A stretch of 64,000 bases of DNA from Caballeronia concitans. Its GTDB lineage: Bacteria > Pseudomonadota > Gammaproteobacteria > Burkholderiales > Burkholderiaceae. The DNA lies in NCBI RefSeq assembly GCF_001544615.1, contig NZ_FCNV02000001.1:1-64000 (forward strand), given 5' to 3'. Below, in pieces: positions 17,701 to 26,574 of this stretch. The translations under genes and the position numbers were made by a program. The notes beneath the pieces are model-generated. The model was not told the DNA's origin, searched no databases, and saw only the letters and a list, made by a program, of their open reading frames with translations. Each line of letters starts with the position of its first letter. The stretch's first letter is position 1.

Positions 17701-18316
17701 GTATCAGAACGCGGCTTACGCGGCGCGGTATGGGCGCCTCGTCGCGGATGTGCGCGCGGCGGAGGCGGAACTTGGCGTCGGCGATTATTTGCTGACGGAA
17801 GCCGTCGCGCGGAATCTGCACAAGCTGATGGCGTACAAGGACGAGTACGAAGTCGCGCGGCTTTACGCGGACCCGGCGTTCATCGAAAAGGTGAAGAGCA
17901 GTTTCGAAGGCGACTGGAAGATCAAGTTCCATCTTGCGCCGCCGTCGCTTTCGAAGAAGGATGCGCACGGACGGCTGATGAAGAAGCAATACGGCCCGTG
18001 GATGATGTCCGCGATGCGGGTTCTCGCACGGCTCAAGTTCCTGCGCGGGACGGCTTTGGATGTTTTCGGGCGCACCGAAGAACGGAAGATGGAGCGGGCG
18101 TTGATTGTGGAATATGAAGTGCTCGTGCGCGAGTTGATCGCCGGATTGACGATGCAGAAGCTGCCTCTTGCGATTGAACTCGCGAATCTGCCGGATTCGA
18201 TGCGCGGGTACGGGCATATCAAGGAAAACAATGTCAAGGCGGCGAAGGTGAAGTGGGAGAAGCTGCTGGCGCAGTGGCGTTCAAATGAAGGTGGGGAGAA
18301 GCGGCAGGTGGCGTAG
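14738..18316 (+). CDS. Fused indolepyruvate ferredoxin oxidoreductase (alpha-gamma type)
   Basis: A 1192-residue single-chain 2-oxoacid:acceptor oxidoreductase. The N-terminal part is the pyrimidine-binding region (NTAGFISGYRGSPLG). The thiamine diphosphate site follows (GCHYMTVWMDRNT, LGDGTYFHSG, YNDAVAMTGGQP). A Cys-rich iron-sulfur segment CEGCGDCSVKSNC lies near residue 665, and the gamma domain starts at about 745 (VTGVGGTGVVTIG). Such fused enzymes oxidise aryl-pyruvates formed from aromatic amino acids to acyl-CoA, which from phenylpyruvate would be phenylacetyl-CoA, the substrate of PaaA. ATG 14738 follows GGAGGAAG. Confidence 0.9.
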   Translation: MNAPLDAEQRASLEAALKSVTLDDKYTLERGRAYMSGIQALVRLPMLQQERDKAAGLNTAGFISGYRGSPLGVLDQSLWKAKKHLAGHQVVFQPGVNEDLAATAVWGSQQVNLYPSAKYDGVFSMWYGKGPGVDRSGDVFKHGNSAGSSQHGGVLVLAGDDHAAKSSTLAHQSEHIFKACGLPVLFPSNVQEYLDFGLHGWAMSRYSGLWVAMKCVTDVVESSASVDIDPHRTQIVIPTDFAMPEGGLNIRWPDPPLVQEARLLDYKWYAALAYVRANKLDRIEIDSPHARFGIMTGGKAYLDVRQALTDLGLDDQTCAQIGIRLYKVGCVWPLEAQGAHEFARGLDEILVVEEKRQILEYAIKEELYNWPDAQRPRVFGKFDEKDGAGGEWSVPMGNWLLPAHYELSPAIIAKAIATRLDKFDLPADVRARIAARIAVIEAKEKALARPRVEAERKPWFCSGCPHNTSTNVPEGSRAMAGIGCHYMTVWMDRNTSTFSQMGGEGVAWVGQAPFSGDKHVFANLGDGTYFHSGLLAIRAAIAAKVNITYKILYNDAVAMTGGQPVDGVLTVPQITHQLAAEGAAKIVIVTDQPEKYTPDVGIAPGIEVHHRDELDDIQRQLREVAGTSILIYDQTCATEKRRRRKRGAFPDPAKRVVINEAVCEGCGDCSVKSNCLSVEPLDTEYGTKRQINQSTCNKDYSCLNGFCPSFVTVEGGQLKKPKATSVAGDAMPPVPTPDLPEIARPYGVLVTGVGGTGVVTIGALLGMAAHLEQKGVTVLDVTGLAQKGGAVMSHVQIANRPADIHATRIAMGEADLVIGCDAIVTASDECGSRMQPGHTRVVVNSAQTPTAAFIKDPNWRFPGASAEADIRAAAGEHVALVDANRFAVALMGDAIYTNPFVLGYAWQKGWLPLLHESLVRAIELNAVQVEKNLAAFEWGRRAAHDLAAVMRLAGGKQSSSDAPGKIIALHTPKALDTLIDKRLDYLAKYQNAAYAARYGRLVADVRAAEAELGVGDYLLTEAVARNLHKLMAYKDEYEVARLYADPAFIEKVKSSFEGDWKIKFHLAPPSLSKKDAHGRLMKKQYGPWMMSAMRVLARLKFLRGTALDVFGRTEERKMERALIVEYEVLVRELIAGLTMQKLPLAIELANLPDSMRGYGHIKENNVKAAKVKWEKLLAQWRSNEGGEKRQVA

Positions 18317-18339
18317 CTCGATTGCCCCGCTGGTTGACG

Positions 18340-18366
18340 GCGATTCGCGAAAAGCGAATCGCTTTT
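18340..18366 (+). terminator. Strong terminator after the indolepyruvate oxidoreductase gene
   Basis: GCGATTCGC (18340-18348), a GAAAA loop and GCGAATCGC (18354-18362) form a perfect 9-base stem followed by TTTT. Confidence 0.92.
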
Positions 18367-18625
18367 ACCCTTTCCGGCCTAGCCTAGCGAAGCGTTCCTT
18401 ATTTGGTCGTGGTTTACCCACGTAAGTCGACAGTCGGTGAAATTACTCACACGAGTAGTAGGAAGGCCGCACCTCAGTCCCGATCCTAGCGCTCTCGCTC
18501 GTGTTTACTACATCGCGCTCCCAGGCCGAACGGTCACGCCACCAAGATTGCCGGCGTAGCGCGATTACAGCTATGATTGACAATCAGGTGCCTTCGGCAA
18601 GTTCTTGTCAACAAAGCTTAGAAAA
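18367..18625 (+). other. Non-coding junction, likely left edge of a foreign segment
   Basis: After the terminator the base composition falls and no reading frame persists. Stop codons occur in all frames. ATTGACAATC near 18577 could be part of a promoter for the next gene but lacks a clear -10 partner. No tRNA, integrase or direct repeat was seen. Confidence 0.5.
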
Positions 18626-19786
18626 ATGACCAAGCATCACGACATCGATGAGAATTCTGAAGTTTTTGATTTTTCTCGTCATAAGCAAATCGCCATTGCC
18701 AAATATTTACCTTCCGTTGGCTTCCATGCTGATCTCGCTGCGACTGTTAAATTGATTACCCAAGAAGCATTGAAGCGGAGACAGATTCGCCCCCATTCTA
18801 TCGAGGCACGTGCCAAGGATCCGGAAAGTTTTGGCCGCAAAGCGGCGAAGCCATCAAAGATAGATCCGAGACGTCCAATGTATACCGATCCAGTCACTGA
18901 TATCACGGATAAAGCGGCGATACGCATCATCACCTTTTTTCCGCGGACGGTCCAACAGATCGATAAGATGCTCTTGGAAGAGTTTTTCGTTATTGAACAT
19001 GCGGTTAAGGGAGAGAGCCTTCTCGAAGAAGAGCGATTTGGCTATCAGAGCGTCCATTATTTGCTGAAGCTGAATGCTTCTCGGACTGCTCTACCTGAAT
19101 ATCAACGGTTCAGCGAGGCTGTTATCGAAGTTCAAGTTCGAACGATTCTCCAGCATACTTGGGCGGAGATCGAGCATGACATTCAATATAAGTCGTCATC
19201 GACGATTCCGCGCGATATTAAGCGTCGTTTCATGTCGCTTGCTGGACTGCTCGAGATAGCAGACCGAGAATTTCAAGCTATCCAAGATGCCGATCGCGAC
19301 CTAACGGAAAAAGCACAAACATTAATTTCGGCCGATGACGATCTCTCTACGGTTGAGATCACACCAAATTCACTCAGAACGTTCCTCGATAAGACGTTAG
19401 GGCCCGATGGGCGTATGTCGGATTTTTCATACGATTGGGAAACCCGAGTTTTGATGCGGTTGGGCTTTACCTCGCTAAACCAAGTAAAAGAGGTGCTTTC
19501 GAAGTATGACGATAATCAATTGTCCAGAATTGCTGAGGGAGGACGGCAAGGGCAATTAACGCGTTTGCAGCACGTGCTTCTTGCTGCTTTGGGTGAGAAG
19601 TTTATTGAACGCCATCCGTGGGCTCACGAGGATTGGTTTCAATCCAGACGGCGAAACATTTTAGAACGGTTCAGGGGGAGTAACATCCCAATCGGCGGTT
19701 ATGACCCGCAAGCCCACGAATCAATAGTCCAAAATATAGCGTCCACCGAAGAGTTAAATGGCGGTGCTAACGAGCCGGCGGACTAA
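18626..19786 (+). CDS. Lone RelA/SpoT-domain protein (alarmone-synthetase-like)
   Basis: The 386-residue protein has an N-terminal RelA/SpoT nucleotidyltransferase domain (about residues 45-200). Matching motifs are ARAKDPESFGRKA, DITDKAAIRIITFF, FGYQSVHYLLKL and EVQVRTILQHTWAEIEHD, the last containing the E-x-Q-x-R-T signature. No HD hydrolase, TGS or ACT domain is present. The C-terminal 190 residues are helical, have no cysteine, and match nothing I recognise, so the pseudo-zinc-finger of CapRel-type toxins is absent. Composition is clearly more AT-rich than its neighbours. ATG 18626 is used; a TTG at 18605 is in frame. It could be a small alarmone synthetase, a toxSAS toxin or a phage-sensing protein. 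Confidence 0.8.
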   Translation: MTKHHDIDENSEVFDFSRHKQIAIAKYLPSVGFHADLAATVKLITQEALKRRQIRPHSIEARAKDPESFGRKAAKPSKIDPRRPMYTDPVTDITDKAAIRIITFFPRTVQQIDKMLLEEFFVIEHAVKGESLLEEERFGYQSVHYLLKLNASRTALPEYQRFSEAVIEVQVRTILQHTWAEIEHDIQYKSSSTIPRDIKRRFMSLAGLLEIADREFQAIQDADRDLTEKAQTLISADDDLSTVEITPNSLRTFLDKTLGPDGRMSDFSYDWETRVLMRLGFTSLNQVKEVLSKYDDNQLSRIAEGGRQGQLTRLQHVLLAALGEKFIERHPWAHEDWFQSRRRNILERFRGSNIPIGGYDPQAHESIVQNIASTEELNGGANEPAD

Positions 19787-19893
19787 GCTGCGATTGCAGG
19801 GGGCGCCTTATCGCGCTAACTGGGTGGATCATTTAGCGGACCTCGAGCCGCTCCCGTTGATATAAGGCAGCAGACTGCCGACGGTCGTCAGCC

Positions 19894-19927
19894 GAAAAAA
19901 ACGGCGACCCATTCCCCGGATCGCCGT
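19894..19927 (-). terminator. Terminator of maeB
   Basis: On the minus strand ACGGCGA pairs with TCGCCGT around a loop of about 13 bases and is followed by seven T (19894-19900 on the plus strand as A). Confidence 0.85.
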
Positions 19928-19949
19928 CCCTGATTCACCAACCTACCGC

Positions 19950-22229
19950 TTACTTCCCGTGAGCCAACCCAGCATTGGCACTCGCCACCGCCGTCATATT
20001 GATGATTCGCCGCACGGTAGCCGCCGGCGTCAGAATATGCACCGGTTTCGCAGCACCCAGCAGGAACGGCCCGACCGTCACGCCCTCGCCGCTCACCATC
20101 TTGAGCAGGTTGTACGTGATATTCGCCGCTTCCACGTTCGGCATGATCAGCAGATTGGCCTCGCCATGCAGCGTCGTTCCCGGGAAGGCCGCCTTGCGCA
20201 CGGCCTCCGACAAAGCCGCATCGCCGTGCATTTCACCGTCCACTTCCAGATTCGGCGCGCGTTCCGCCAGCAGCTTGCGCGCTTCCGCCATGCGCTTGCT
20301 CGATGCGCTCGGCACGCTGCCGAAGTTCGAGTTCGACACCAGCGCCACCTTCGGCTGAATGCCGAATCGCTCGATTTCGCGCGCCGCGAGAATCGTCATG
20401 TCGGCGAGTTGCTCGGGCGTCGGCGTTTCGTTGACGTACGTATCGCTGATGAACAGATTGCGCCCTTGCAGCATCAGCAGATTCATCGCCGCGAAGTTGT
20501 TCGCGCCTTCCGCCTTGCCCAGCACCTGCTCGACGAACTTCAGATGATCCTGATACGTGTCGATGAGACCGCAAATCATGCCGTCCGCATCGCCCGTATG
20601 GATCAGGATCGCGCCGATCAGCGTGTTGAACTTGCGCAGCGCGGCCTTCGCGCTCTCCGGCGTCACGCCCTCGCGCGCCGCGATCTCGTGATACGCCTGC
20701 CAGCTCTTCTGATAACGCGGATCGTCTTCCGGATTCACGATCTCGAAATCGACGCCCGGCTTCAGCTTCGAGCCCATCTTCTGCAAACGCATTTCGACAA
20801 CAGCCGGGCGGCCGATGATGATCGGCTTCGCAATCTTCTCCAGCAGCACGAACTGCGCGGCGCGCAGCACGCGCTCGTCCTCGCCTTCCGCGAACGCGAT
20901 GCGCGCCGGAGCCGCCTTCGCCGCCGCGAACACCGGACGCATCACCATGCCCGTGCGATACACCGTCGCGCCGAGCGTCTCGCGATACGCGTCCATGTCC
21001 TGAATCGGACGCGTCGCGACGCCAGAATCCATCGCGGCTTGCGCCACGGCCGGCGCGATCTTGATGATGAGGCGCGGATCGAACGGCTTCGGAATCAGAT
21101 ACTCCGGACCGAATTCCAGCGAATGACCTTCGTAGGCCTTCGCGACTTCATCGCCCTGATCGGTCTCTTCCGCGAGTTCCGCGATCGCGCGCACGCACGC
21201 GAGCTTCATTTCCTCGGTGATGGTCGTCGCGCCGACATCCAGCGCGCCGCGGAAGATGAACGGGAAGCACAGCACGTTGTTGACCTGGTTCGGATAGTCC
21301 GAACGGCCCGTCGCGATGATGCAGTCCGGCCGCACCTTCTTCGCTTCTTCCGGGCGGATTTCCGGCTCCGGATTCGCCAGCGCGAGAATCAGCGGCTTGT
21401 CGGCCATGGTCGCGACCATCTCCGGCTTCAGCACGCCCGCGCTCGAACAGCCGAGGAACACGTCGCAGCCGTGCATCGCGTCGCCGAGCGTGCGCGCGTC
21501 GGTGCTCGCCTGATAGCGCTCCTTCGACGCGTCCAGGTTGCCGCGTCCTTCGTAGATCACGCCCTTCGAATCGGTCACGAGCGTGTTCGACTTCTTGAGG
21601 CCCAGATGCACGAGCAGGTCCAGACACGCAATCGCCGCCGCGCCCGCGCCGGAGCAGACGAGCTTCACTTCATCGAGCTTCTTGCCGACCACTTTCAGGC
21701 CGTTGAGAATCGCCGCCGACGCGATGATCGCCGTGCCGTGCTGGTCGTCGTGGAAGACGGGAATCTTCATGCGCTCGCGCAGCTTCTTTTCGATATAGAA
21801 GCATTCCGGCGCCTTGATGTCTTCGAGGTTGATGCCGCCGAGCGTCGGCTCGAGCATCGCGATGGCGTCGACGAGCTTGTCGGGATCGGTTTCATCGAGT
21901 TCGATATCGAACACGTCGATGCCCGCGAACTTCTTGAAGAGACAGCCCTTGCCTTCCATCACCGGCTTGGCCGCGAGCGGACCGATGTTGCCGAGACCCA
22001 GCACGGCCGTGCCGTTCGTCACGACGCCGACGAGATTCGCCCGCGACGTGTACTTCTGCGCGTCGAGCGGTTCGTCGAAGATCGCCATGCACGCGGCGGC
22101 GACGCCCGGCGAATACGCGAGCGAGAGATCGAGCTGATTCGACAGCGGCTTGGTCGGCGTGACCGAGATCTTGCCGGGACGCGGATTCTGGTGATACGCG
22201 AGAGCGCTTTGCTTCAGTTGTTCGTCCAT
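19950..22229 (-). CDS. maeB: NADP-dependent malic enzyme with phosphotransacetylase-like domain
   Basis: The 759-residue protein decarboxylates malate to pyruvate with NADP+. Its N-terminal 430 residues are the malic enzyme ([49 protein letters not shown]). The C-terminal 330 residues resemble phosphate acetyltransferase ([32 protein letters not shown]) and serve as a regulatory module in MaeB enzymes. Length is normal. It is a single gene with its own terminator. Confidence 0.95.
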   Translation of the reverse strand: MDEQLKQSALAYHQNPRPGKISVTPTKPLSNQLDLSLAYSPGVAAACMAIFDEPLDAQKYTSRANLVGVVTNGTAVLGLGNIGPLAAKPVMEGKGCLFKKFAGIDVFDIELDETDPDKLVDAIAMLEPTLGGINLEDIKAPECFYIEKKLRERMKIPVFHDDQHGTAIIASAAILNGLKVVGKKLDEVKLVCSGAGAAAIACLDLLVHLGLKKSNTLVTDSKGVIYEGRGNLDASKERYQASTDARTLGDAMHGCDVFLGCSSAGVLKPEMVATMADKPLILALANPEPEIRPEEAKKVRPDCIIATGRSDYPNQVNNVLCFPFIFRGALDVGATTITEEMKLACVRAIAELAEETDQGDEVAKAYEGHSLEFGPEYLIPKPFDPRLIIKIAPAVAQAAMDSGVATRPIQDMDAYRETLGATVYRTGMVMRPVFAAAKAAPARIAFAEGEDERVLRAAQFVLLEKIAKPIIIGRPAVVEMRLQKMGSKLKPGVDFEIVNPEDDPRYQKSWQAYHEIAAREGVTPESAKAALRKFNTLIGAILIHTGDADGMICGLIDTYQDHLKFVEQVLGKAEGANNFAAMNLLMLQGRNLFISDTYVNETPTPEQLADMTILAAREIERFGIQPKVALVSNSNFGSVPSASSKRMAEARKLLAERAPNLEVDGEMHGDAALSEAVRKAAFPGTTLHGEANLLIMPNVEAANITYNLLKMVSGEGVTVGPFLLGAAKPVHILTPAATVRRIINMTAVASANAGLAHGK

Positions 22230-22520
22230 GATTGACCTGATTATCCAGAGACGTTTGGGAATTTATTGGACAGGGTTCACAGCCTGCGACCGCTCTAACG
22301 ATGAGTGGACGGTGTGAATCGATGGACCCATGTTGTCAGTCGCCCGGTGCGTCGGATAGACACGGCGTCGCGCCCGGCTGAGGTTATAGCGGGCGGACGG
22401 AGGCTTGTTATTTTTTAGGACGTTCAGTGTACACCGCGCCCCTGAAATGACGCGCAGCAGCATTGCATTCCGCGAAAGCTGCCGCGCGCCGGAACGCCGC
22501 GTGTCAGGGCGTCGCGCGGG
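22230..22520. other. Intergenic region upstream of maeB
   Basis: About 290 bases between the start of maeB and the stop of the autotransporter gene, both on the minus strand. A TATAAC-like -10 box for maeB lies at 22382-22387 (read on the minus strand), but its -35 is poor. No gene or repeat was identified. Confidence 0.45.
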
Positions 22521-25421
22521 CTACCACGCGTAGCGCGCGCCGAGCCGCACGCCATATTGCGAATAGTCGTGTGCGCCCCACTGCCCCGAGAGATCGCTCC
22601 ATGCGGACCAGCCTTTCGCGAACGTGGCGTTCAGGCCGAGCCGCAGTTCGTAGCGATCGGTCGGATACATCTGCGGCAACGAGACATCGTTGAACGCGAT
22701 CGCGAGATTCGACTTGTCGTGCCACCAGTTGAACGCGACATGCGGCATGAAGCGCTTGCCGCTGCCGGCATCGATTTCACGCGACACGCGCACGCCCACG
22801 CGCGTAATGACATTGCTCGACGCGCCGTTCGTGATCGCCGTGCCATTCGGCTCCGTCAGGTCGATGCCGAGCTGACGCAGCCAGACCGCCTGCACTTGCG
22901 GCTCGAATCGCCACGACGCGCCGAGCGGTAACGCCCAGCCGCCTTCGATCGACGCCGCCCACGCTTTCGTGTGATACGCGACGTCGGGAAGGTCGTCGCC
23001 GCGCACGCCCTTGTCCATCCATCCGAACTGCAGCCACGAATCGACGTACGGGCCCAAGCGCGACCGCGCGTTCGCGAACCACGTCGCGTACATGCCGACG
23101 CTGTAGCCGTTCACCGTGCCCGTCGCGTGCGCGGTGTTGTCGGCGGCGGAGGCGTCGGTGTGGAAATAGCCGTAGCCGGCCATCGCGCCGATCTGGAAAC
23201 GATCGTCGTCGGTGAAGAGCCGGCCGCGCGCGAGATCGCCGCCGCCCTGCAGCAGCACGCTGTTCGTTCGCGCGCTGTATTCGTTCTCCGATGCGGCGCT
23301 TGCGGTCGTGCGGCCGACGAGACGCAGCCATGCGCCGTTGTCGCGTTCCTGCGAGCCGGACGCGGCATCGGCGGAAAGCGAGTTCATGCGATCGTCGAGG
23401 CTGTGCAGGAACAGCAATCGCGGCGCAGCCGCGTTGGCCAGATACGCGGGCACTTCCGGACGGTATTCCGGCGTGGGCGTGGGAGTGGGCGCGGGCGGTG
23501 TCGGCGTCGGCGGACTCGGCGGTGTCGGTGTCGGCGGACTCGGCGGCGTTGGCGGCGTTGGATCCGGCGGCGTCGGTGTCGGCGGTTCTGGAGGCGTCGG
23601 CGGTTCTGGAGGCGTAGGTGGAGAAGGCGGCGTCGGCGGCAGCGGCGGCTTCGGCGGTCGTTGCGAGCGCAAGTACCAGTTGCCGTCGTCAGGATCAGTC
23701 ACGCTTCCCCGATACAGACGATATTCATAAGGCCCCGCCACCGCCCGCCCGGTCAGCGTGAACGCCGTCGCGGGCGCGATGCCGCCGTCGATCGCCTCGA
23801 TCACGCGAATACCGTTGAACGTCAGCGCGCCTCGCCCGCCTGCATTCGCGATGCGCACGCTGGTCACGCCCGTCGCCGCGCCGCCATCGATCACGAGCCG
23901 GTCCGACGCCGACCGATCCCCGCCGAGCGCCGTGTTGAGCACGAGCGTCGCCGCGTCGCCGTGATACTGCCGCACCGTCAGCGTGTGGAACGCGCCATCG
24001 GGCGAGCGCGCAAAACCAACGACGCTGCCCGCGCTGATGAGGCTCGTCAGCGTCGAATCGCCGTTGATCCACCACGCCGAGCCGTTCACGAGCGCCGCGC
24101 GAAGAATCGCATCCGCCGACGCCGGCCCGCGCATCAACGACGCGCCGTAGAGTGTCGCGCCGTTCGCGGTGAGATCCAGTTCGCTCGCCCGCGCGACGCT
24201 GTCCACGGCGAGCAACGCCGGCCCCGCCGCGCCGCCGCCGGTGAGCGACACGCGCGCCGATCCGTCGATGACTCCGATCGCCGCGCCCTGACTGCTCGCG
24301 AGCGTCGTTGCGTCGAACACCGCCGACATCGGCGCGGACGATACCCCGCCGTTCACGCTCAACGCGTTCGCCCCGGCGCCCGACGCGCTCACCGCGCCGT
24401 TGCGCATCGCGATGGCGCCGCCGTCCAGCAACACGATGCCGTTCGCCAGCGCGCCGCTGGTCGCAACCTGCACGCCGTCGGCGTCGATCTGCGTGCCCGC
24501 GCCGCTCGCGACCAGTCCATGCGACGCCACGCCCGATGTCGTCACCGCGCCGCCGTTCATCGTGAGACTGCCCGAACCGGCGGCCAGCGCGCCGATCGCG
24601 TTGTCGCCGAGCGTCGTCACCGTCGTGCGGGTGGTGTCGATGTTCGCGTCCGCGACCGCCGCGTACAGCCCCGGCGAACCCGTGCCCTCGGTCCGGACAT
24701 CGACGCCGCGCAGCACCATCGAGCCGGGCGACGCGACGAATGCGCCCGGCGAGCCCGATCCCGTCGTGAGCACCGACGTGCGCCCGCCCAAAGCATCGAC
24801 AAGAATGCTCGATCCGCCCGACGTCTGCCCGAGCGCGCCCGCGTTGTCGCCGGCCGTCATCACCGAACTCGGGCCGAACAGTTCGAACGAGCCGGTCGCG
24901 ACGGTCACGCCGCCCGCCTGCAGCCCGTACGCGACGATGGTCGAATCGTGGAGCTGCATCGCCCCGCCATAGTCGATGAACACGGCATGCGACCGCTCGC
25001 CGTAGGTCGTCAGGCTGACGCGCCCGGTGATGATCTGCCCGTGGAACACGTGGACGCCGTTCGAATGCACGCCTTCTGTCGTGATGCTGGAGTTCGTGTC
25101 GCCGAAGTCGATGCGGCCGCCGCCGTCGACGTAGGCGCCCGTCGATTCGTCGCCGCTCGACAACAGCACGACGGGCGCGGTGACCGTGATCGATCCGCCG
25201 TTGGTGGCGTGGAAGACGGCGGCATAACTGGCGGCGCCGGTATTGAACGCGCCGCCGGCGACGGTTCCGTCGCAGCCGTCGGCGAGATAGGAAGTCGCGG
25301 ACGATGATGGCGGCGCACACGTCGCGGCTTGCGCGGCCGGTACGTGCATTGCCATCGAGAGCAGGAGCAAGAACAACCTGACGATCCGCGCGCCGGCGTT
25401 GTCCGCCTTGTCACGCAACAT
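22521..25421 (-). CDS. Autotransporter (type V secretion) with Pro-rich linker
   Basis: A 966-residue surface protein. Residues 1-32 are a signal peptide ending AQA. The passenger (about 33-585) is made of Gly/Ala/Ser/Thr/Val-rich turns typical of a right-handed beta-helix (pectin-lyase fold). A proline-rich linker of PPTP/PPSPP units spans about 588-652. The C-terminal 270 residues form the autotransporter beta-barrel, ending YGVRLGARYAW with the usual terminal aromatic residue. AAGGAAAA upstream supports the ATG at 25421. The adhesin-like role is inferred from architecture. Confidence 0.9.
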   Translation of the reverse strand: MLRDKADNAGARIVRLFLLLLSMAMHVPAAQAATCAPPSSSATSYLADGCDGTVAGGAFNTGAASYAAVFHATNGGSITVTAPVVLLSSGDESTGAYVDGGGRIDFGDTNSSITTEGVHSNGVHVFHGQIITGRVSLTTYGERSHAVFIDYGGAMQLHDSTIVAYGLQAGGVTVATGSFELFGPSSVMTAGDNAGALGQTSGGSSILVDALGGRTSVLTTGSGSPGAFVASPGSMVLRGVDVRTEGTGSPGLYAAVADANIDTTRTTVTTLGDNAIGALAAGSGSLTMNGGAVTTSGVASHGLVASGAGTQIDADGVQVATSGALANGIVLLDGGAIAMRNGAVSASGAGANALSVNGGVSSAPMSAVFDATTLASSQGAAIGVIDGSARVSLTGGGAAGPALLAVDSVARASELDLTANGATLYGASLMRGPASADAILRAALVNGSAWWINGDSTLTSLISAGSVVGFARSPDGAFHTLTVRQYHGDAATLVLNTALGGDRSASDRLVIDGGAATGVTSVRIANAGGRGALTFNGIRVIEAIDGGIAPATAFTLTGRAVAGPYEYRLYRGSVTDPDDGNWYLRSQRPPKPPLPPTPPSPPTPPEPPTPPEPPTPTPPDPTPPTPPSPPTPTPPSPPTPTPPAPTPTPTPEYRPEVPAYLANAAAPRLLFLHSLDDRMNSLSADAASGSQERDNGAWLRLVGRTTASAASENEYSARTNSVLLQGGGDLARGRLFTDDDRFQIGAMAGYGYFHTDASAADNTAHATGTVNGYSVGMYATWFANARSRLGPYVDSWLQFGWMDKGVRGDDLPDVAYHTKAWAASIEGGWALPLGASWRFEPQVQAVWLRQLGIDLTEPNGTAITNGASSNVITRVGVRVSREIDAGSGKRFMPHVAFNWWHDKSNLAIAFNDVSLPQMYPTDRYELRLGLNATFAKGWSAWSDLSGQWGAHDYSQYGVRLGARYAW
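23465..23655. repeat. Proline-codon repeat encoding the autotransporter linker
   Basis: The plus strand shows repeating GGCGGTGTCGGTGTCGGC-like words; on the coding strand these are CCG/CCC/ACG codons giving PPTPPSPPTPPEPP units. It is a length-variable low-complexity tract inside the gene, not an independent element. Confidence 0.8.
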
Positions 25422-25797
25422 GCAATTTTCCTTGTAATACGATGATCGTGCCGACCGGCTCGCGCGTTTGCGCGCCCTCGTTGGTGTCCGGTCAGTCTAT
25501 GAGCCGGCGCGCCCCGCCGCCGCTACGTATCCTTCAATAACCGGGTAACGGATACGAAACAACGGATGCGAAACAACGGCGCGCGCTCGCCCCGGCGCGC
25601 GGGCTCGGGTAAAATCGCCGGTTAGCCGTGCAGGGGATGAAGGGCGCGTTCCGCGTCGAAAGCCCCGTCGACACGCGCGCCGGAAAACGCGAGACAGTCC
25701 ATCGGAAGACGGCTCGTTTCGCGTCCAGCCCGTGCGCCAAGGGCCTCGCGCCGCCTCCTCGCTTCTCGAAGCGCCACACCAGTCCAAGGATTCGCCC
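25422..25797. other. Divergent promoter region of the autotransporter and pyrE
   Basis: This 376-base stretch separates divergent genes. It contains a 14-base tandem repeat (25547-25579) and a TAAAAT sequence at 25610-25615 that could be a pyrE -10 box without a good -35. A weak AAGGA (25786-25790) precedes the pyrE ATG. I see no gene in it. Confidence 0.5.
25547..25579. repeat. Tandem 14-base repeat upstream of pyrE
   Basis: AACGGATACGAAAC (25547-25560) is followed by AACGGATGCGAAAC (25561-25574) and AACGG (25575-25579), giving 2.4 copies with one mismatch. Confidence 0.8.
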
Positions 25798-26484
25798 ATG
25801 ACAGGCTTCGATCGCCAGACGATCTCCGACACCACCGCCAAGATGCTGCTCGAAGTTCAGGCGGTGCATTTCAACGCGGAAAAACCGTTCATCTTCACGT
25901 CCGGCTGGGCGAGCCCGGTTTATATCGACTGCCGCAAGCTGATCTCGTATCCGCGCGTGCGCCGCGGCCTGATGGAAATGGCGGAAGCCACCATCCTGCG
26001 CGATGTCGGCTACGAACAGATCGATGCCGTCGCCGGCGGCGAGACCGCGGGCATCCCGTTCGCCGCTTGGATCGCCGATCGCCTGATGGTGCCGATGCAA
26101 TACGTGCGCAAAAAGCCGAAGGGATTCGGCCGCAATGCACAGATCGAAGGTTTGCTGACCGAAGGCCAGCGCGTGCTGCTGGTCGAAGACCTGACCACCG
26201 ACAGCCGCAGCAAGATCAACTTCATCAACGCGCTGCGCACCGCCGGCGCGAGCGTGAACCACTGCTTCGTACTCTTCCACTACAACATCTTCAAGGAGAG
26301 CGTGTCGGTGCTGAAGGACATCGATGTCGAACTGCACGCGCTCGCTACGTGGTGGGACGTGTTGCGCGTCGCGAAGCAACAAGGCTACTTCGAGACGAAG
26401 ACGCTCGATGAAGTCGAGAAATTCCTGCACGCGCCCGCCGAATGGTCGGCTGCGCATGGCGGCGCGACCGCAGCACCGCAATAA
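25798..26484 (+). CDS. pyrE: Orotate phosphoribosyltransferase
   Basis: PyrE joins orotate to PRPP to make OMP in pyrimidine synthesis. The 228-residue product carries the PRPP-binding signature [13 protein letters not shown] and the family segment [25 protein letters not shown] 25798 gives the normal N-terminus. An in-frame start 66 bases upstream would add a non-conserved tail. It is a single gene with a terminator. Confidence 0.95.
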   Translation: MTGFDRQTISDTTAKMLLEVQAVHFNAEKPFIFTSGWASPVYIDCRKLISYPRVRRGLMEMAEATILRDVGYEQIDAVAGGETAGIPFAAWIADRLMVPMQYVRKKPKGFGRNAQIEGLLTEGQRVLLVEDLTTDSRSKINFINALRTAGASVNHCFVLFHYNIFKESVSVLKDIDVELHALATWWDVLRVAKQQGYFETKTLDEVEKFLHAPAEWSAAHGGATAAPQ

Positions 26485-26513
26485 AGCGTTTGCTGTTTAA
26501 AGGGTAAAAGAAA

Positions 26514-26544
26514 AAGCTGCTGATTCACATCAGCGGCTTTTTTC
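26514..26544. terminator. Bidirectional terminator between pyrE and a response-regulator gene
   Basis: AGCTGCTGAT and ATCAGCGGCT pair around a short loop, with A-runs before and six T after, so it can serve both convergent genes. Confidence 0.85.
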
Positions 26545-26574
26545 ATTTATGCGCCGATTAAACGTTAATGCGCC

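Noticed and set aside
19959-22235. 758-residue plus-strand frame opposite maeB
   Set aside because: It is an Arg/His-rich antisense frame of the malic enzyme gene without any domain.
23465-23655. Regular repeats resembling a CRISPR array or minisatellite
   Set aside because: The units are in frame proline-rich codons within the autotransporter gene and lack spacers of constant length.
22971-25307. 778-residue Arg/His-rich plus-strand frame opposite the autotransporter
   Set aside because: It is the antisense shadow of the autotransporter gene, with an Arg-rich composition typical of such shadows.
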